A stretch of DNA of 32,204 bases from Amoebophilaceae bacterium. GTDB taxonomy: Bacteria > Bacteroidota > Bacteroidia > Cytophagales > Amoebophilaceae. The position numbers and the translations under genes were made by a program. The stretch lies in contig JALOLY010000003.1 of the NCBI GenBank assembly GCA_025455725.1, positions 1 to 32,204 of the forward strand. The letters are read 5' to 3'. The number at the start of each line of letters is the position of its first letter. Position 1 is the first letter of the stretch. Positions 9,122 to 17,983 of the stretch are shown here, in pieces. Below the pieces are notes generated by a model. It was given only the letters and a program-made list of their open reading frames with translations, was not told where the DNA came from and did not search any database.

Positions 9122-10198
9122 ATGTTGGTCAGACTTTTTGTAATGGGCAATAAAACAATAAATAAGATGTCTGTATTTAGGATTAAGCCATCTGGACTCC
9201 TCGCTTGCCTGCTATGGCTTGTTTATTTTAGCGCATTGGGCGAGCCTAGGGCACCCAAAAGAATTATCATCTTTTCCCAGTCGGAGAGCGATAGCTCTAT
9301 CCAATTGGGAAAGACATACGCAGCATATGGACATGAAGTTGTCAGTGCATTGTTAGACTCGTCAACCCGCATAGACGAAAAACGAGGCTTTATTTACTTG
9401 AGGGGAAGACGCTATTCCATAAAAGATTTTGACTTGGCGTACTTTAGAACTTGGGGCAATGCAAAAGCCAGAGATTTAGCATATGCTTGGCAATCGGCAT
9501 TCGAGCGTCACGGTGTCCCCTGTGTAGATCCCTTGAGAGCAAAGCACTATGCCAACAATAGGTATGATATGATGCAATTGTTCTTCACTAATGGGATCCC
9601 TACGCCCAAGACGCTGGTTGTCGGGGTAGGTACACCCGTTGATACTTGTCTTTCAATGATCCAACAGAATTTTGATCATATGGTAGTTATCAAAGGAGAG
9701 GGAAGTGGTGGTAAGAACCTTAGCTTCATAAATGTTGGCGATGCACAGAAGTTACGTAAAGTTTTACTGACTAGTTATTTAGTGGATGCTCGCGTTGGCC
9801 CCAACCCACTTGTATTACAGCAGTATATTTCTAGCAAGGACCAAGCTGGGTTTTCTTATCATTACAGGATCCTGGTTGTAGGAGGTGAAATTATCGAGAC
9901 GATGCGTTTCACGGCAAGCAGTAAGCAGACTTATGCCTCTAATTTGGCGTTAGGTGCGAATGCAGAGATGGTAAAATTGGATGAGGTATTTTCTGCTGAA
10001 CAGCAAGCGGAAATAATAAGGGCGTGTAACCTGATGGGGGTCAACATAGCAGGTGTGGATGCTACCGTAGTTAATGGGACATTATACATTTTTGAAGTGA
10101 ACGACAGCCCTAGCTTGAGCTTTCCTCGTCTATTATCAAAATCTTTCATAGAAAAGGTTGTTAGCTACTCTATTGAACGGCTAGCAAGGGCTAAGTAA
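9122..10198 (+). CDS. RimK/LysX-like ATP-grasp ligase with N-terminal hydrophobic segment
   Basis: This 358-residue protein has an ATP-grasp fold of the RimK type; these enzymes join an amino acid to a carboxylate via an acyl phosphate. Visible are the nucleotide-binding VVIKGEGSGGKN (188-199; Lys191), LQQYI (232-236), YRILVVGGEIIETMR (248-262), NLALGANAEMVKL and the metal-binding GVDATVVNGTLYIFEVNDSP (311-330; Asp313, Glu325, Asn327). Before the fold, residues 24-40 form a strongly hydrophobic stretch ending ALG, so the protein may be membrane-anchored or exported, which is odd for an ATP-dependent ligase. Met1, Met8 and Met16 are all possible starts and all keep the hydrophobic segment. The substrate cannot be told from sequence. 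It lies between the symporter fusion and an IS relic, with no partner gene beside it. Confidence 0.8.
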   Translation: MLVRLFVMGNKTINKMSVFRIKPSGLLACLLWLVYFSALGEPRAPKRIIIFSQSESDSSIQLGKTYAAYGHEVVSALLDSSTRIDEKRGFIYLRGRRYSIKDFDLAYFRTWGNAKARDLAYAWQSAFERHGVPCVDPLRAKHYANNRYDMMQLFFTNGIPTPKTLVVGVGTPVDTCLSMIQQNFDHMVVIKGEGSGGKNLSFINVGDAQKLRKVLLTSYLVDARVGPNPLVLQQYISSKDQAGFSYHYRILVVGGEIIETMRFTASSKQTYASNLALGANAEMVKLDEVFSAEQQAEIIRACNLMGVNIAGVDATVVNGTLYIFEVNDSPSLSFPRLLSKSFIEKVVSYSIERLARAK

Positions 10199-10244
10199 GT
10201 TTTTGTGCGTGTATATGGGTAGCCATATTTTCGCTCTCCTGAGA

Positions 10245-10962
10245 ATGTAGCAGAAAGCCTGCCCATCATCCCTTGGTGCTATTCAAGATGATGCTACTAC
10301 AAACCTAGTACCATCTCGCTGACATGGGCGTAGTAGACATGGTCCGGTACCCTGTCTGAGCATGCCTTTTGCAGGTTACGGGTGGCAGACGCGGTATCTG
10401 AGCATAGCACGCTCGGCCGTTTTAGAAGCGAGTTATCCGAGAAGGGCGCCATGCATAGGCTACTAGCGAACCTCAGTGCATAACTTGTACACCGAGGTTT
10501 GCAAGTGCAGCAAGGCGACAGCATGATCGATGCTTCTATCGTGCCTACGGCTCATAAACCGCAGGGTAAGGCCCACTTATATGCTTCCAGATCATCCAAA
10601 TACCCCTCCAATACCAAAGTACATGATGGGTAGTGTATGGCACCTACTCTTAATCAAGTAACACTTCTTGCAGGCAGTTGCATCCTAGTAGACAAAGAGG
10701 ATGGTTCAGCCAAAACGATCAGCTATTACGCCAAAGAGGTTGACGCAGCGGTATCCAACGCAAGTCCCATCAGCATAGTCCCTTGTCTGTCTAAGCAAGG
10801 CGATACAACAGGCTGATGGGTCGTAGTCGCTGCAAAATAGAGCGAGTATTTGGGCGTATACAACGTTGGTTCGGTAGACTAGAGACCAGGTATGTAGGCA
10901 TGGCTAAGACCTATGGGTAGCATGTTATGGAGGCCATTGCTTGGCACTTAGGACGCCCATAA
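10245..10962 (+). pseudogene. Degenerate IS5-family transposase, copy 2
   Basis: Conceptual translation gives an almost collinear IS5-family transposase: HPLVLFKMMLLQT, stop, YHLADMGVVDM, then SEHSTLGRFRSELSEKGAMH, then DSMIDASIVPTAHKPQGK (about 10520, first catalytic Asp). There is an internal deletion, and then KIERVFGRIQRWFGRLETRY (about 10832-10890, catalytic Glu region) and HVMEAIAWHLGRP ending in TAA at 10960-10962. Several in-frame stops and the deletion mean it is inactive. It has the same orientation as copy 1, and the two bracket the block from ldcA to the ATP-grasp gene. Terminal inverted repeats could not be defined. Confidence 0.8.
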
Positions 10963-10969
10963 ATCATCA

Positions 10970-11299
10970 TGCCGAAGGCGTAGCACAAGCAGAAAAAAGT
11001 ATTCAAAAGGGCACCTAGACCCCACAACAGGGGGGGGGCAGTAAGCAAACTGAAGACCTAAAAATGATCCCCAAAGAAGCGATCCAGAGATAGTGCACCT
11101 TTTACACAAAGGTCTCTCAATTCTGGGGCTTTCATAGTCAAACAAGATGGCGAGTACTCCAACAATGACTTGCAGTCGCATGGCCATATAACCCGTTGAC
11201 CTGAATATGGTAGCGATAGCTTGCACAGTTTTGTACTACTGTGGTACTCGCCCTCGTGCTGGTCTGCTGCGTGGGCCACGCACCAACCTCATCAGCAGG
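10970..11299 (-). pseudogene. Broken partial copy of the sodium:solute symporter gene
   Basis: On the minus strand this stretch encodes AIATIFRSTGYMAMRLQVIV and GVLAILFDYESP, closely matching the intact fusion at 5155-8592 (IAGIATVLRSTSYIAMQLQV, SILAILFNCEGP; residues 124-157). Upstream, CTGCTGATGAGGTTGGTGCGTGG parallels the LLMGYVIGPR region; downstream a diverged part corresponds to about residues 170-205 and carries a nine-G run at 11030-11038. Frame is lost and neither end of a full gene is present. It abuts the 3' end of addA and the IS5 relic, which suggests a recombination product. Divergence at many sites suggests an old or paralogous fragment and not a fresh duplication. Confidence 0.7.
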
Positions 11300-14200
11300 A
11301 TACTACTTTGCCTGTTGTCAAGTAAAGCAAATACCCCTCTACCCGTACATACCCCATGGCGCTTAGCAGGGCTGCATAGGCTTTTACTTGCTGACCGTGG
11401 TGGGCATGTGGTTGACCAGTCTTAAAGTCGATGACCACGGCCCTACCAGGTTTTAAGAGCACCCTGTCAGGCCGATACACCTGGCCTGAGGGGGTCAAGA
11501 TCGTGGGTTCTTTTTTTACCTCCCAATCACTAGTGAACCAATCTCTGACCTGTGGGTTCCGAAAAAGTGCCGTGAGATGCTGTTGTAATTGCGACACCTC
11601 TACTTGGCTCATTTCTCCTGATACTTGCCAAGCAGATAATACTGCTGGCCATGCATCTATACCGGTCAACTGTGCTAAAAATAGATGTGCTAATCTGCCA
11701 TAGCTTGTCTGAGTGCTCTGCTCCACAATCTCAAGGGGGTACACATTACTTTTTAGGTGCTGTTGCAGCCAGTTACTTGTACGATACTGATGCAAACTGA
11801 TCGAGATATCTTGTAGGACCTCCGGTATGGCTACGGTTTGGGGCGTACCCAGTTCTAGCACACCGGTAGTTGTATTCCAACAATAGCCCCAAGATGGGCA
11901 GCTAGAAGCGGATTCATGCGTTGGAGAAAAAGTTTGATACAACAAGTCGGAAGTGGTTTTTAGCATCGACTTAGCAGGACGTTGGGCAAATACATAAAGG
12001 CGGTCTTCGGGCCTTGTAAAGGCCACATAGAGTAAATTTAGGTGGTCCAGATACGCTTGCATACGTTCTTCATAATAGGCACGCGCATAGACCGTATCCT
12101 GCAAACGGTGTGTATAACGTACAGGAAGTACGGGAAAAGTATCGAAGGGCGGAACGTCTGTAGCACACCACAAAGTGGGTGGTCGACGTGGACTATGGTC
12201 CAAGTCCCACGCACAAAAAGGAACGATGACCACTTTGAACTGTAGTCCCTTGGCTTGGTGAATGGTCATAAGTGTCATCGCATCCTGCCCAACTGTCCGG
12301 GGCAACGTGTATTGGCAGCCCTGTTCTTCCCACCAGGACAAAAAACCACGGATATCTACCACTTCCTTGTCTGAGAAAGCCACCACTACATCCTGAAAAG
12401 CCTGCAAAAATGGGACTGCTGCTGCCTGGCGTAGTTGAAAAAGAGCAATCAATGCCTCTATAAGCTCGTACAAAGGAAGCTGCTGCAGAGAATACCGCTG
12501 TTCTAAAAATATTTCAGGTAAGGTGGCAGTGCTTACTTCCGTTTGAAAACAAGCATGCAAAGTATCAGGTGTAGCTTCTAGTACATACAACTCGTAAAGG
12601 TACTGCAACTCGGCTCGTGCCAAGGTATTGTCTTCGTCAACTAAGTAGCGCAAGGCGTTGACCAAAATATTGACCCACGGATTATGGCTCAAATACAACG
12701 CCTCGGAAGCAATGACATCATACCGACAACCAGGTTGGGCTCGAGCAGCATGCTGACAGTCTAGCAGCTTCCGGAAAATTTCACGTCCTTCGGCATGGCT
12801 TCTCACAAGTAACGCGATATCCCGCAGGGCAATCCCGTCTTTTTGTAACGTTTCAATGAGCAGAGGTAACCGGTCTTTGACCTGCTCGCGCCAGCTTTGA
12901 GATACCATGCTATCCGCAACATCCTCCAAAAAAGTGATATTGACGTAACCCTTGTTAGCCTGGATGCACTGCACAGGCAACTTCTGAGTTACATCCTGAT
13001 AAGCTGCACCCAACTGTTGCACTTGTGCTCTCAAACTTTTTTGCCAGGTCAAGTCTTCCAACATGTCGAGATCGTCTGTCAAATACTGCACGATCGTATC
13101 AACAGCCTGAACGAAAAAGGAATTGTTAAAGTCAACAATGTGCTGCTTGCTGCGCCAATTTTGGTCCAAAACCACGGGAGTAGTACGTTCTACGTCCTTT
13201 TCAAGCTGGGTAAGTAGCAGCCGCCAGTCGCCACCTCGCCACCGATAAATTGATTGTTTGACATCACCTACCACAAGACTAGGATGGCCCTCGTGCAAGC
13301 TATTCTCTATCAGTGGCTTAAGATTGTACCATTGGAAGCCCGAGATGTCCTGAAACTCATCAATCAGGAAATGTTGATAAAAAGCCCCTATTTTCTCGTA
13401 TACAAAAGGGGTCTCGTTCTCTGCGATGACTTTTCGTAGAAATAAGGAGGCATCTGACACAAGCATGACGTTGCGCGACGTTCGATAGTCGTTGAGTCTT
13501 GCTAACAACTGCGTAACAACACCAAAAGCGTAGACAAAGTGTCGCACTTCCAGAGCCGTATGGTAGGCACGATGATGGGTGTCGTAAAAATTCACCGCCT
13601 CCTGCAAACATGGCCCTAACTTATCGCGTACGACCGGCACGATACGCTCTTTTTGGTTAGATACTCGGCTGTACCACGCCTCTACACAATGCAAGGCCCG
13701 CAAAGCCCTCTGGGGTGGGTGCCACTTGCGTTTGGTAGCCAACCCCACCAGATAGCCCATGACCCCGGCGCTGCCATATGCAAAATCATTCACCACCAGA
13801 CCAGCCTGCTGAATTGTGTTAAGGGCCCGATAGCCCAAAGCCTGCAGCTTATGCTCGAAATAAGTGATGTGCTGGTAAAGTACTTGGAGAAAACGGTGTA
13901 GGGTTGCTGAATCCCGCATGGCTCGTACTAGCTGAGCTTCGTTGACGCCAAAAGATTCTGTAAAGAGCTCCCGGCCCAAGGCAGCCAAATCACGCTTAAA
14001 ATTCCAGGTCCTACCGCTTAAAAGCTTTTCTTCGGCGAATCGAACCAACCATTGCTGCAGCTGTTGATCTTGACCAGCCGAGACTACCAAGTCATCGATG
14101 ACCGTGGCCAACACATGCTCCTGTTCCAGCTCAATGCGGAAACCACTCTGGAGCCCAAGCTCTTGGGCAAACCCTCGAATGATCTTTTGAAAGAAGCTAT

Positions 14201-14522
14201 CAATGGTGCTGACAGAAAACTGAGTGTATTGGTGCAAGATATTGGACAATAGAACTTGGGCACGGTCTTGCAAAATAGACATATCCCACCCCTTGTCTTG
14301 TAGCAACGCTTCAGCTATCGGATTGTGGGAGCCTTGAACGAGGCTATGTAGGCACACCAAGATACGCTGCTTCATTTCCTGGGTTGCCTGGTTGGTAAAA
14401 GTTACCGCCAAAATTTGGGAGAACACCTCTGGGTTGTCTAACGCCAATTTAAGGTACTCGCTGACTAAGGTGTGGGTTTTTCCAGCACCGGCAGAGGAAC
14501 GGTATATTCTGAGTGTAGCCAA
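11292..14522 (-). CDS. addA: AddA-like UvrD/REP helicase-nuclease
   Basis: This 1076-residue protein is a superfamily 1 helicase joined to a RecB-type nuclease, the motor subunit of AddAB for double-strand-break processing. Motifs: Walker A SSAGAGKTHTL (9-19), TFTNQATQEMKQRI (41-54), STIDSFFQKI (105-114), Walker B LIDEFQDIS (386-394), VGDVKQSIYRWRGGD (418-432), NWRS (455-458), MTIHQAKGLQFKVVIVP in the C-terminal helicase core, and LLYVAFTRPEDRLYV. The nuclease has Asp1019, DFK (1032-1034) and QxxxY (1045-1049). The start is TTG at 14522: an in-frame TAA lies 12 bases upstream, no ATG is available, and the reading LRIYRSSAGAGKT fits the family N-terminus. The last codons (TCC TGC TGA) fall in sequence resembling the symporter fragment, so the extreme C-terminus may have been rewritten at an insertion junction. 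Confidence 0.93.
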   Translation of the reverse strand: MATLRIYRSSAGAGKTHTLVSEYLKLALDNPEVFSQILAVTFTNQATQEMKQRILVCLHSLVQGSHNPIAEALLQDKGWDMSILQDRAQVLLSNILHQYTQFSVSTIDSFFQKIIRGFAQELGLQSGFRIELEQEHVLATVIDDLVVSAGQDQQLQQWLVRFAEEKLLSGRTWNFKRDLAALGRELFTESFGVNEAQLVRAMRDSATLHRFLQVLYQHITYFEHKLQALGYRALNTIQQAGLVVNDFAYGSAGVMGYLVGLATKRKWHPPQRALRALHCVEAWYSRVSNQKERIVPVVRDKLGPCLQEAVNFYDTHHRAYHTALEVRHFVYAFGVVTQLLARLNDYRTSRNVMLVSDASLFLRKVIAENETPFVYEKIGAFYQHFLIDEFQDISGFQWYNLKPLIENSLHEGHPSLVVGDVKQSIYRWRGGDWRLLLTQLEKDVERTTPVVLDQNWRSKQHIVDFNNSFFVQAVDTIVQYLTDDLDMLEDLTWQKSLRAQVQQLGAAYQDVTQKLPVQCIQANKGYVNITFLEDVADSMVSQSWREQVKDRLPLLIETLQKDGIALRDIALLVRSHAEGREIFRKLLDCQHAARAQPGCRYDVIASEALYLSHNPWVNILVNALRYLVDEDNTLARAELQYLYELYVLEATPDTLHACFQTEVSTATLPEIFLEQRYSLQQLPLYELIEALIALFQLRQAAAVPFLQAFQDVVVAFSDKEVVDIRGFLSWWEEQGCQYTLPRTVGQDAMTLMTIHQAKGLQFKVVIVPFCAWDLDHSPRRPPTLWCATDVPPFDTFPVLPVRYTHRLQDTVYARAYYEERMQAYLDHLNLLYVAFTRPEDRLYVFAQRPAKSMLKTTSDLLYQTFSPTHESASSCPSWGYCWNTTTGVLELGTPQTVAIPEVLQDISISLHQYRTSNWLQQHLKSNVYPLEIVEQSTQTSYGRLAHLFLAQLTGIDAWPAVLSAWQVSGEMSQVEVSQLQQHLTALFRNPQVRDWFTSDWEVKKEPTILTPSGQVYRPDRVLLKPGRAVVIDFKTGQPHAHHGQQVKAYAALLSAMGYVRVEGYLLYLTTGKVVSC

Positions 14523-14778
14523 TGGAACAGCTATTTAAATAACAGGAAGCGCTTACACCGCTTGTGAATACTCCAGGGTATACACCTACGACTCCATACA
14601 CTCCTCAATCGCTTCATGCTACACCAAATATCACCTGTCTATCCTGATGAGAGGTAGGTATACCACGTTGCGAGGCCTCCATTAACTACAAAGTTATGCC
14701 TAAGAAAGTCCTGCACCGGGTAGAGAGAACCACAGTGCATACTAAAGATGTAAAAAATCCGCGCCAACACGCAACCCT

Positions 14779-15915
14779 TTAGAAAAGAGAGCGCACACGA
14801 TCAAAAAAACTCTGTTCCTTTTTGCTAGGATTAGGAGTGAAGTTAGAAGCCCCTTTTAAAGAGGTGAGTATTTCATGCTCTTCTTTAGTGAGCTGTTGCG
14901 GCGTCCATACGTGCACATGAACGAGTTGGTCTCCCTTTCCATAGCCATTAATATCCCTGATGCCCTTGCCACGCAGCCGCAACACCTTACCACTCTGGGT
15001 GCCAGCGGGGATCTTTACCTTAACTCTGCCATCAATGGTAGGTACTTCTGCCTCACTCCCCAAGGCTGCATCCATAAAGCTGATGTAAAGATTGTAGTGC
15101 ACATGGGTCTCTTTACGTTTGAGCAAGTCATCTTCTTTTTCTTCGATAAGGATCAACAAGTTACCAGGCACACCTCCACGAGTAGGTACATTGCCCTTAC
15201 CTGTCATAGATAACTGCATGCCACCACTGACACCAGCAGGAATCTGAAGGTTAACCACTTCTTCTTGTAGCAGTCTTCCTTCTTGGTGGCAAGTAGTGCA
15301 TGGTGCTGAGATAATCTTGCCCTCTCCATAGCAAGCATGGCAAGAAACAGTGGTCATAACTTGCCCTAGAATTGTGTTGGCAACCTTGCGTATCTGACCG
15401 GTACCTTGACAAACGTTACAAGTGACGATGGCCGTGCCGTCCTTGGCTCCGTTGCCTCCACAGGTGTCGCAGGTTACGTAGCGCTTTATTTTTACTTTTT
15501 TCTCGACACCATTGGCAACTTCTTTGAGAGAGAGTTTAAGCTTGATACGTAAATCGGTGCCCCTGCGTACTCTTTGCTGCCCTTGCCGAAAAAATCCCTC
15601 AAAAGGACTATTTCCGCCGTTGAAGATGTCGCTAAACTGTGAGAATATATCTTCCATATTCATCTCTGGCCCCCTACCGTCTGGACCACGCACTCCCGCA
15701 TGTCCATAGCGATCATACTGCTGCCTCTTTTCAGCATGGCTCAGCACCTCATAAGCTTCAGCGGCCTCTTTAAACTTTTCTTCTGCCGCTTTATTATCAG
15801 GATTCTTATCAGGATGGTACTTAAGGGCCACCTTTCTATAGGCTTTCTTGATCTCTTCGGGGCTTGCATCGCGCGCCACACCCAGTATTTCGTAATAGTC
15901 CCCCTTGGTCATCAT
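14779..15915 (-). CDS. dnaJ: Chaperone DnaJ (Hsp40)
   Basis: This 378-residue type I J-protein stimulates the DnaK ATPase and delivers unfolded clients. The J domain (5-70) has HPD at 34-36. A Gly/Phe-rich stretch follows (PDGRGPEMNMEDIFSQFSD, then FNGGNSPFEGFF). The zinc region has four cysteine pairs, CDTCGGNG, CNVCQGTG, CHACYGEG and CTTCHQEG; the last lacks the usual Gly after CxxCH but keeps both cysteines. The C-terminal substrate-binding domain includes LQIPAGVSGGMQLSMTGKGN and VKIPAGTQSGKVLRLRGKGI. The start codons are ATGATG at 15915/15912, overlapping the grpE stop (TGA within ATGATGA), so the two genes are translationally coupled. dnaK is not in the window. Confidence 0.97.
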   Translation of the reverse strand: MMTKGDYYEILGVARDASPEEIKKAYRKVALKYHPDKNPDNKAAEEKFKEAAEAYEVLSHAEKRQQYDRYGHAGVRGPDGRGPEMNMEDIFSQFSDIFNGGNSPFEGFFRQGQQRVRRGTDLRIKLKLSLKEVANGVEKKVKIKRYVTCDTCGGNGAKDGTAIVTCNVCQGTGQIRKVANTILGQVMTTVSCHACYGEGKIISAPCTTCHQEGRLLQEEVVNLQIPAGVSGGMQLSMTGKGNVPTRGGVPGNLLILIEEKEDDLLKRKETHVHYNLYISFMDAALGSEAEVPTIDGRVKVKIPAGTQSGKVLRLRGKGIRDINGYGKGDQLVHVHVWTPQQLTKEEHEILTSLKGASNFTPNPSKKEQSFFDRVRSLF

Positions 15916-16454
15916 GCTCCGGTTACAACTTTAGCAAACCTCAAAACCTTCTCTTGCAGCAAATATCCCTTCTCAAGTACCTCCAACACCTTACCTTGCA
16001 TATCTTCGTCATCTGTAGGTATTTGCGTCACTGCCTCGTGGAGCTCGGCGTCAAACGTCATACCTCTTTCTACAGGCATGGGCTGAACCCCTGCCTGTTG
16101 CAGTAGATGAACTAGTTTATCATGAATGAGGCGAATGCCTGCTTGTATGGCTTGGGTAGCTTCATCGGCGGCTTGTAAAGACTCTAGGGCTCGCTCAAAG
16201 TCATCTGCAATGGGCAACAACTTCTTGAGGATACTCGCTCCTGCTGTTTCTATGAGAGAGAGCTTCTCCTTAGCAGCTCTTCTTCTGAAATTCTCAAACT
16301 CTGAATACAGTCTGAGGTATTTGTCATGAGCTTCCGCCAAGGCGTCTGAGGATTTGTCGGGCTCCTGTAGAGGATGTCCCTCTTTGCCAACCTCCTTTTC
16401 CTTGGCTAGAGTAGCCTCTTGGGAGGTTTTAGGGATTGCTAGGTCTTCTTGCAT
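15912..16454 (-). CDS. grpE: Nucleotide exchange factor GrpE
   Basis: This 180-residue protein releases ADP from DnaK. A polar, disordered-looking N-terminus (1-40, rich in Glu/Lys) is followed by a long helix with coiled-coil character carrying KYLRLYSEFENFRRRAAKEK (about 45-64), then LKKLLPIADDFERAL, and the beta domain GVQPMPVERGMTFDAELHEA near residues 120-140 and EKGYLLQEKVLRFAKVVTGA at the end. Length and motif order are normal. Its stop overlaps the dnaJ start by four bases. No CIRCE operator (TTAGCACTC inverted repeat) is visible upstream. Confidence 0.95.
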   Translation of the reverse strand: MQEDLAIPKTSQEATLAKEKEVGKEGHPLQEPDKSSDALAEAHDKYLRLYSEFENFRRRAAKEKLSLIETAGASILKKLLPIADDFERALESLQAADEATQAIQAGIRLIHDKLVHLLQQAGVQPMPVERGMTFDAELHEAVTQIPTDDEDMQGKVLEVLEKGYLLQEKVLRFAKVVTGA

Positions 16455-16692
16455 ATTCTTTTATTCGTAGTTATATCTAAAAAATCGCAGTACATACTAC
16501 TAGAGCAACTTCTTTACCAAAAGTATATAAATGCCAATATGACACCGCTCGCTTACGGACCCGTCCACGTTTAGACTTTGTAGATTTTAGAGGTACATGC
16601 GTACTAGCCGGCAAAGCTAGCCAAAAGTATGGCTTTTATGTAACTTCCTGATTGCTAAGAATACTCCTCTCAACCTCCTAAACTCATTCATA

Positions 16693-17592
16693 GTGACCTG
16701 GGAAATACTGCTACAGAAGTTTGTAAGCTACCTACGCCTCGAACGTGCTCTACTGCCACATACGATATCCGCATACCTACAAGATGTAAGCAGGTTATGG
16801 CGGTTCTTTCAAACAAACTCCTCCCATATCCAACCACTGGCCGTGAAGGCCGAACACATACGATCCTTTCTAGCCTACCTCCACACAGAAGGCATCAGTG
16901 CTCCTAGCCAAGCACGCATGCTGTCAGCGCTCAGGTCATTTTATAGGTTCTTATTGCTGGAGGAGTACTTAACTGAAAATCCCACTACCCTGATAACAAG
17001 CCCTAGAACGGGCCGTAAACTTCCACACACACTAGAGGTACATGAAATCGAGGCACTTTTCATGGCCATTGATCACTCCAAGCCCACGGGCGTGCGCAAC
17101 CGGGCTATCTTAGAAACATTGTATGGTGCTGGCTTGCGGGTTTCTGAACTCATCGGGCTAAAACTGAGCCACCTATACACTGAAGAAAGCTTTTTGCGCA
17201 TTATGGGCAAAGGCAATAAAGAACGCCTGGTACCTATAGGACAAACGGCCCTCAAATACATACAGCTATACATAGATGAGATACGGTGCCACGTACCTCT
17301 CCAAAGAGACTTTGCCAACTATGTGTTTTTGAACAGCAGGGGAAAACGATTGACTCGCCATATGGTTTTTTTGATTGTCAAAGAATTGGCACGGAAAATT
17401 GGTTTGAAGAAGACCATTAGCCCACACACTTTGCGACACGCCTTCGCCACACACCTCATAGAGGGAGGCGCAGATCTACGCGCAGTGCAGGCAATGCTAG
17501 GCCACCAATCTATCACGACCACTGAGATCTACACTCACCTCGATCGCAACTACCTCAAGCAAGTCATAGACTCATTTCATCCTAGAAGCTAG
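16693..17592 (+). CDS. xerD: XerD-like site-specific tyrosine recombinase
   Basis: This 299-residue enzyme has the normal Xer length. A SAM-like N-terminal DNA-binding domain (1-95; FVSYLRLERALLPHTISAYL) is followed by the catalytic domain with all six expected residues: Arg149 (GAGLRVSEL), Lys173 (GKGNKER), His245 and Arg248 (HTLRHAFATHL), His271 (LGHQS) and Tyr280 (IYTHLDR). It most likely resolves chromosome dimers at dif; I saw no dif-like site nearby. XerC is a possible alternative name, but the HxLRHAFATHLIEGGADLRA stretch is typical of XerD. The start is GTG at 16693, since no ATG precedes the conserved N-terminus in frame. It stands alone between the grpE operon, transcribed away from it, and the convergent E2 gene. 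Confidence 0.93.
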   Translation: MTWEILLQKFVSYLRLERALLPHTISAYLQDVSRLWRFFQTNSSHIQPLAVKAEHIRSFLAYLHTEGISAPSQARMLSALRSFYRFLLLEEYLTENPTTLITSPRTGRKLPHTLEVHEIEALFMAIDHSKPTGVRNRAILETLYGAGLRVSELIGLKLSHLYTEESFLRIMGKGNKERLVPIGQTALKYIQLYIDEIRCHVPLQRDFANYVFLNSRGKRLTRHMVFLIVKELARKIGLKKTISPHTLRHAFATHLIEGGADLRAVQAMLGHQSITTTEIYTHLDRNYLKQVIDSFHPRS

Positions 17593-17983
17593 TCGGCACC
17601 TTGACTGCGTGATGCCAGTGGACCTGGTGCCAAGCGTAACAACCGGGTTCAACCAAAAGAATTAAAATGTGTGCATACGACCGCCAAACTAGCAGAGGTC
17701 TTTGCGGTAGAGGACGAACATGTAAAGTGTATTCGATATGTCCTAAAAAACTGGCTCTTTAACTTTTTACTCACGACCGCCCAACAGACAACCAATTTGC
17801 TGCGTTACGATACCCCAAAAATTCGATATTATGTCAAAAAGTGACGTCGCATACGCTCCTAAGCTCATGACGTGTCAAAGGCGTCCACAAAAAAAATTGC
17901 TCAAGGGTACGCTTACTACCTTACGCGGGCAACCTACAATCACCGCAGCCATATTGGTACGCCAGTCAAGATCCAGGCCATCA
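17593..17983. other. Gap between convergent xerD and E2 genes
   Basis: About 390 bases with no convincing gene. A GGCACC...GGTGCC inverted repeat with a long loop lies just after the xerD stop (about 17595-17631) and could take part in termination, but it lacks a T-run. Nothing else was recognised. Confidence 0.4.

Noticed and set aside
16455..16692. CIRCE heat-shock operator upstream of grpE
   Set aside because: No TTAGCACTC/GAGTGCTAA inverted repeat is present in this gap.
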